In this document: piece after piece, positions 23,062 to 26,345 of the stretch
How the letters are laid out: every line of letters starts with the position of its first letter
Numbering within the stretch: the first letter of the stretch is position 1
Origin: a virus
Virus record (IMG/VR): IMGVR_UViG_3300034375_007308
Location: 1-26,345 of that record
Strand: one strand, 5' to 3'
DNA length: 26,345 bases
The notes under the pieces: generated by a model
Told to the model about the DNA's origin: nothing
Databases searched by the model: none
Seen by the model: the letters and a program-made list of their open reading frames with translations, nothing else
Position numbers and translations under genes: made by a program

Positions 23062-24969
23062 CTACTCCATTGGATCCATAGCAAAAAACAAGTTGCCGGA
23101 GTTGTACAATGAGTCTCCGCGAATTTGAAATACTTCAGTAGGCCAAGTGCTACGAGCGCCGATCACCATGTAGTATCTTTTCCCACCTATAGTAAACTCA
23201 GAACCTGACTCATAATAAGTTTTACCCGTGTTGGCTGTAAACTCAATCTCCGGACCCCAATACAACCCCGGCATAACCCCTATGTTCTCGTAAATATCCG
23301 TATCGGCAAAAAAAGATGTAGGTTGATTATACTCCGTCCCGCCAGCCGATGTGCCATCTTGGAAAGTCCAAGTATGGTGATCTCCAGAAAGTTGAGTTAG
23401 TGTAAACGGCTCTAGGTTCGGTATGCCGCCCGGGTTAGCCAGCCATAAGCCCATACCCATAGCCGGAGAATTATACCCAACAATCGGATCCCAACCTACA
23501 GACTCCCTACCCGTCTCAAAACGAGTAGCAAAACAACGAGTAGCATCATTTTTGCTCCCGATAGATATGGCAGATGTGTTGCCGGTGGGGTTGACCGTCT
23601 GAATAATTGGCATAACTCCATTGCTTGATAAGGGCATTTTTACATATCTCGGTTGATTCCAAGTACCCGTGGCCGTAGCCTCAATTTGAAACTCGTGAGA
23701 AAGAATGAATGGCATTATTGCCGAATACTGACCGTTAGTCTGCATAACCGCTCGGTATGGAGCAGGCCCCCAAATATCACAATCCGGTTGATCCAGACGC
23801 CCGGCCGAAGCCCTCCACCAAGAACGAGACCCATCCACAGTTAGACCTACGCCCGGATCCAGTTTGCCGACCGCGCCAAAAAAAGCCATGGGGTGCGGGT
23901 AGTCTTCTACGGTCTCGAATGAGTCAAACTTGCCAAAAAAGTAAACCTCATCTTGAATGGAGCGAGCAGAATCAACCACTCCGGTTAGGGGCGCTGCCAC
24001 TCTCGCTAAGATTCTAATATACCCATTTCCCCTAATCATCCTGAAATGATTAGGGACAAAATTTGCGGTATTGTTCGTGGCGCTTGAAGCATAACCCGCT
24101 GAGAATTGTGTGAAGATATTATTAGTGGATGTGTTGAATAGATCTGTGTTCCAAAAAGACCCGAGGGCATTACTAATCCTATGGTCAATAGTGGCTACTG
24201 GAATAGCGAGCGAGTCCTGATTCCAATGGGCAAACCCCAAACCCTGCATGTCATAATCACTAAGGGGCTGAGAGCTGCTTGTATTCTCTTTTCTACCCGT
24301 ATCGTGGTACAGCACAGAAAAACAGGCATTGTGTAACGTGGCATTGTTTCGCGAAGGCGAGCTTAACTCGGCCCAGTTTAGGGATTCGGTATAAGTCGGT
24401 TGTTTTACGCGAAAGAGACACACATCTGTCTGTCCGGTTGCTGGAAACTGGCCGCTTATCATGTTAATACAAATACAGAATTGAAACTTACCGTTTAGGT
24501 AAAAATCAGTCGGTGTATCATATGACGCGGCCGAACCTCCGCCGGATGGTGTTAAGGTAAGTGGGGTTGTGCCTTGAAGTATGTTGAATGAACTTGCATT
24601 AAAAACAATAACATAAACACCTACCGCAGAAGACCGCTGCGTATCTGATTTATTTTGAAACAGTTGAGCCGTATACGCTGAATACGGGGAACTGTTACTT
24701 ACTGGACTTTTTGTCAGATCAGCAGCTCTAATTGAAGTATCAAGAAAGTTAATCACAGCGTGCGACTGGCTGGTTATAAAAAATTGAGTCGCGTGGTACT
24801 CAACTATCGGGGCACCTAATAGGAATTGACAAATGTTGGAATGGAGCGCACCCGGACCAGAAATCCTTGGTCCAAAAAAATTTGGTGATGAATACCCAAC
24901 CGCTTGGCTATTTGCAATAGGACTTGCAAAAAACCTACTGGGGACCGTTACTTCAACTACATCTTCCAT
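23062..24969 (-). CDS. Tail structural protein, 635 aa, unknown
   Basis: Not recognised. It directly follows the tape measure gene (10-base gap) and precedes the 714-aa protein (2-base gap), so it belongs to the virion operon. The start has GAGGA 5 nt upstream. The sequence is rich in Asn, Ser, Thr, Gly and aromatic residues with little charge, typical of beta-structured tail or fibre proteins; no signal, membrane helix or enzyme motif was seen. The last 40 residues (GKRYYMVIGARS and following) look like a compact C-terminal beta element. It may decorate the tail tube end or baseplate. Confidence 0.75.
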   Translation of the reverse strand: MEDVVEVTVPSRFFASPIANSQAVGYSSPNFFGPRISGPGALHSNICQFLLGAPIVEYHATQFFITSQSHAVINFLDTSIRAADLTKSPVSNSSPYSAYTAQLFQNKSDTQRSSAVGVYVIVFNASSFNILQGTTPLTLTPSGGGSAASYDTPTDFYLNGKFQFCICINMISGQFPATGQTDVCLFRVKQPTYTESLNWAELSSPSRNNATLHNACFSVLYHDTGRKENTSSSQPLSDYDMQGLGFAHWNQDSLAIPVATIDHRISNALGSFWNTDLFNTSTNNIFTQFSAGYASSATNNTANFVPNHFRMIRGNGYIRILARVAAPLTGVVDSARSIQDEVYFFGKFDSFETVEDYPHPMAFFGAVGKLDPGVGLTVDGSRSWWRASAGRLDQPDCDIWGPAPYRAVMQTNGQYSAIMPFILSHEFQIEATATGTWNQPRYVKMPLSSNGVMPIIQTVNPTGNTSAISIGSKNDATRCFATRFETGRESVGWDPIVGYNSPAMGMGLWLANPGGIPNLEPFTLTQLSGDHHTWTFQDGTSAGGTEYNQPTSFFADTDIYENIGVMPGLYWGPEIEFTANTGKTYYESGSEFTIGGKRYYMVIGARSTWPTEVFQIRGDSLYNSGNLFFAMDPME

Positions 24970-24979
24970 ACCAATCCTC

Positions 24980-26345
24980 TCACCCTAACGATCTTATAAT
25001 CTCAGGATTACGCTGGATTACGTTAAGGATAATGCCTTCTGCCTCTTCCGATCCGAGGGCATTAAGAGTGTTATCCATAGAGTCAACATTAACGATCGTA
25101 ACCTGCGGCGGCTGTTGAGCCATCATGTTCATCTCGCGATTACTCTTCAGCGACCCACTTTGCGGCGGCACAAAAAGCTCAGGCCCCCGCTCGCCAACCA
25201 TATATGGCATACCCGCCCTCATCGGCCGCCCGGCCGCGCCCGACGACCCGGGGTAGGTAAGTTTGGGGACAGAAATCGCAGCTTGAGCAGAACTCTGAAG
25301 CATCGAAGAGGTAGTCGTACTGAGAGTAGAAGTAGCTGTGTTTGCAGCCTCGGCCGGAACCGCTCCACCCAGCCCCATCATTGCCAGAATGCCGCCTCCG
25401 CCCATCGCTTTGATTGCCGTAACGATTGCCAGCATAGCGGTGAGCTGTACGATCATTTGGGTAATCATCTGGACAAAAGATGTGGCCACTTGTTTGAAGT
25501 CTGCCTTAGCGCCTGTCGCGAGCAGGCCAAGCTGGCGCGACAATCCGCCAATCGCAGCCGAGGTGATTTGCTGGATATTACCGGCTAGGTTCATAGACTG
25601 GAGAGCAACTTGGCCAAAGCCTTGGGCCATCGCAGTTGTAACGCCGGTTCCGGCTTCTCCGAGAGTGAGAGTGCTATCTAGGAGACCTTGATTCAGGTCG
25701 AAGAGTGCCTGTTTATTTTCGATCTCATCCAGCTCGTTCTGGTGCTGAAGCTCACGAAATTTAAGGGCTTTCTCCCACATTTCTCTCAGAGCGGGATTAT
25801 CTGCATCCTGCTGCATCAGGGATTGCAGAGGTCCGCGAACCTCTCGCCCGAACGTATCCTCTGCTCGCATTGCCGCAATCGGGCCAAAATCGCCAGCGGC
25901 TTGGTATCCGGCAAGGGTTTCTTGCTCTGCTTTCCAGACTCTCAAAGCATCTACATATGCCAGCACGTCCTGTGAGCTTTGCCAAGCAACCTTACCGGCC
26001 TTCGCAAGCTGGTCATTGAACTTGGCCTGAATCTGCTCCATCGGCCCAAGCGACTTGCTAATATCGTCGTACAGCTCTTGACGATCGCGTTCAGCCTGCG
26101 CAGCATCAATAGCCGATTTGGTGGCATCCTCGTTGGCCGTCTTGATTCGCTCTTGGATTTCTGCTAGAGCATTAAGAGGAATGCCTACCTCTTCTAGTAC
26201 GATCATAAGTCTCTTGTAGGCTTCCGAGTTTTCGTCGATCGTACCTTCCTGAGCATTGACAAGCGGAATAAGTTGAGCTATACCGTTCGCCAACTCCTTA
26301 TACATCCGACTAAAAGACTCTTGCAGTTGCGGGTTGTCAATACCC
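24980..26345 (-). CDS. Tape measure protein, C-terminal part, 5' end outside window
   Basis: Determines tail length and passes through the tube with the DNA. The frame stays open to the right edge (no stop from 26305 to 26344; residues before the Met at 26303-26305 continue as sensible protein), so the gene is cut by the window. Visible: a long charged helical region, a hydrophobic segment of about 40 residues (QMITQMIVQLTAMLAIV and the glycine-rich AMGGGGILAMMGLGG), and the near-universal C-terminal signature PYMVGERGPELFVPPQSG. The alternation of helices with a membrane-like stretch fits siphovirus tape measure proteins. The C-terminus after the signature is probably the part that docks to the baseplate. 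It is the first gene visible in the leftward operon. Confidence 0.92.
   Translation of the reverse strand, partial: GIDNPQLQESFSRMYKELANGIAQLIPLVNAQEGTIDENSEAYKRLMIVLEEVGIPLNALAEIQERIKTANEDATKSAIDAAQAERDRQELYDDISKSLGPMEQIQAKFNDQLAKAGKVAWQSSQDVLAYVDALRVWKAEQETLAGYQAAGDFGPIAAMRAEDTFGREVRGPLQSLMQQDADNPALREMWEKALKFRELQHQNELDEIENKQALFDLNQGLLDSTLTLGEAGTGVTTAMAQGFGQVALQSMNLAGNIQQITSAAIGGLSRQLGLLATGAKADFKQVATSFVQMITQMIVQLTAMLAIVTAIKAMGGGGILAMMGLGGAVPAEAANTATSTLSTTTSSMLQSSAQAAISVPKLTYPGSSGAAGRPMRAGMPYMVGERGPELFVPPQSGSLKSNREMNMMAQQPPQVTIVNVDSMDNTLNALGSEEAEGIILNVIQRNPEIIRSLG

Noticed and set aside
1-26345. CRISPR arrays, insertion sequences, integrase or attachment sites.
   Set aside because: No regularly spaced direct repeats, transposase motifs, recombinase motifs or tRNA-derived att-like sequence were seen in the window.

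Overview
This window is part of the genome of a double-stranded DNA tailed bacteriophage, most likely a siphovirus of a Gram-negative (proteobacterial) host. The evidence is a dense replication cassette on one strand, a tape-measure-to-tail-tip structural cassette on the other, a lysis cassette, and no host housekeeping genes. The tail module resembles that of alphaproteobacterial gene transfer agents (a BR0599/DUF2163-type hub next to a lambda J/GTA-like tip protein). I cannot name the phage or host from sequence alone.

Left arm (1-13286, + strand): replication and nucleotide metabolism, tightly packed with 1-, 4- and 8-base overlaps. In order: a 5'-truncated metallophosphoesterase-fold protein; a primase-polymerase/VirE-type helicase; two unknown small genes; a DUF2800-type RecB-like nuclease with a TTG start; a DUF2815-type ssDNA-binding protein; a tiny membrane ORF; a family A DNA polymerase with 3'-5' exonuclease; a small two-TM protein; a class II (B12-dependent) ribonucleotide reductase; an unknown helical protein; a VRR-NUC nuclease overlapping an SNF2-like helicase; a dNMP kinase; and a small candidate lipoprotein. 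DUF2800-DUF2815-PolA-VRR_NUC-SNF2 is a recurring phage replication set; the reductase and kinase supply dNTPs to it.

Junction (13287-13550): a non-coding region where the two transcription units converge. It holds a GC-rich stretch able to form several helices, one of whose hairpin loops is fully complementary to an upstream segment, then a very strong intrinsic terminator for the leftward (minus-strand) operon and a further inverted repeat.

Right arm (13551-26345, - strand, read from right to left): C-terminal part of the tape measure protein (runs off the window), two large unrecognised tail proteins (635 and 714 aa), a Dit-like protein, a hub protein with four cysteines, a 1256-aa tail tip protein, then a one-TM coiled-coil protein, an M15-family endolysin and a small HDxxY protein.

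The most notable non-gene signals are a promoter-like element, G(T/G)AAAC-N14-TGCCA(T/G)AAT, found three times with identical spacing at + strand gene starts; the structured junction region; and a 12-bp hairpin that buries the start codon of the small ORF ahead of the DNA polymerase.
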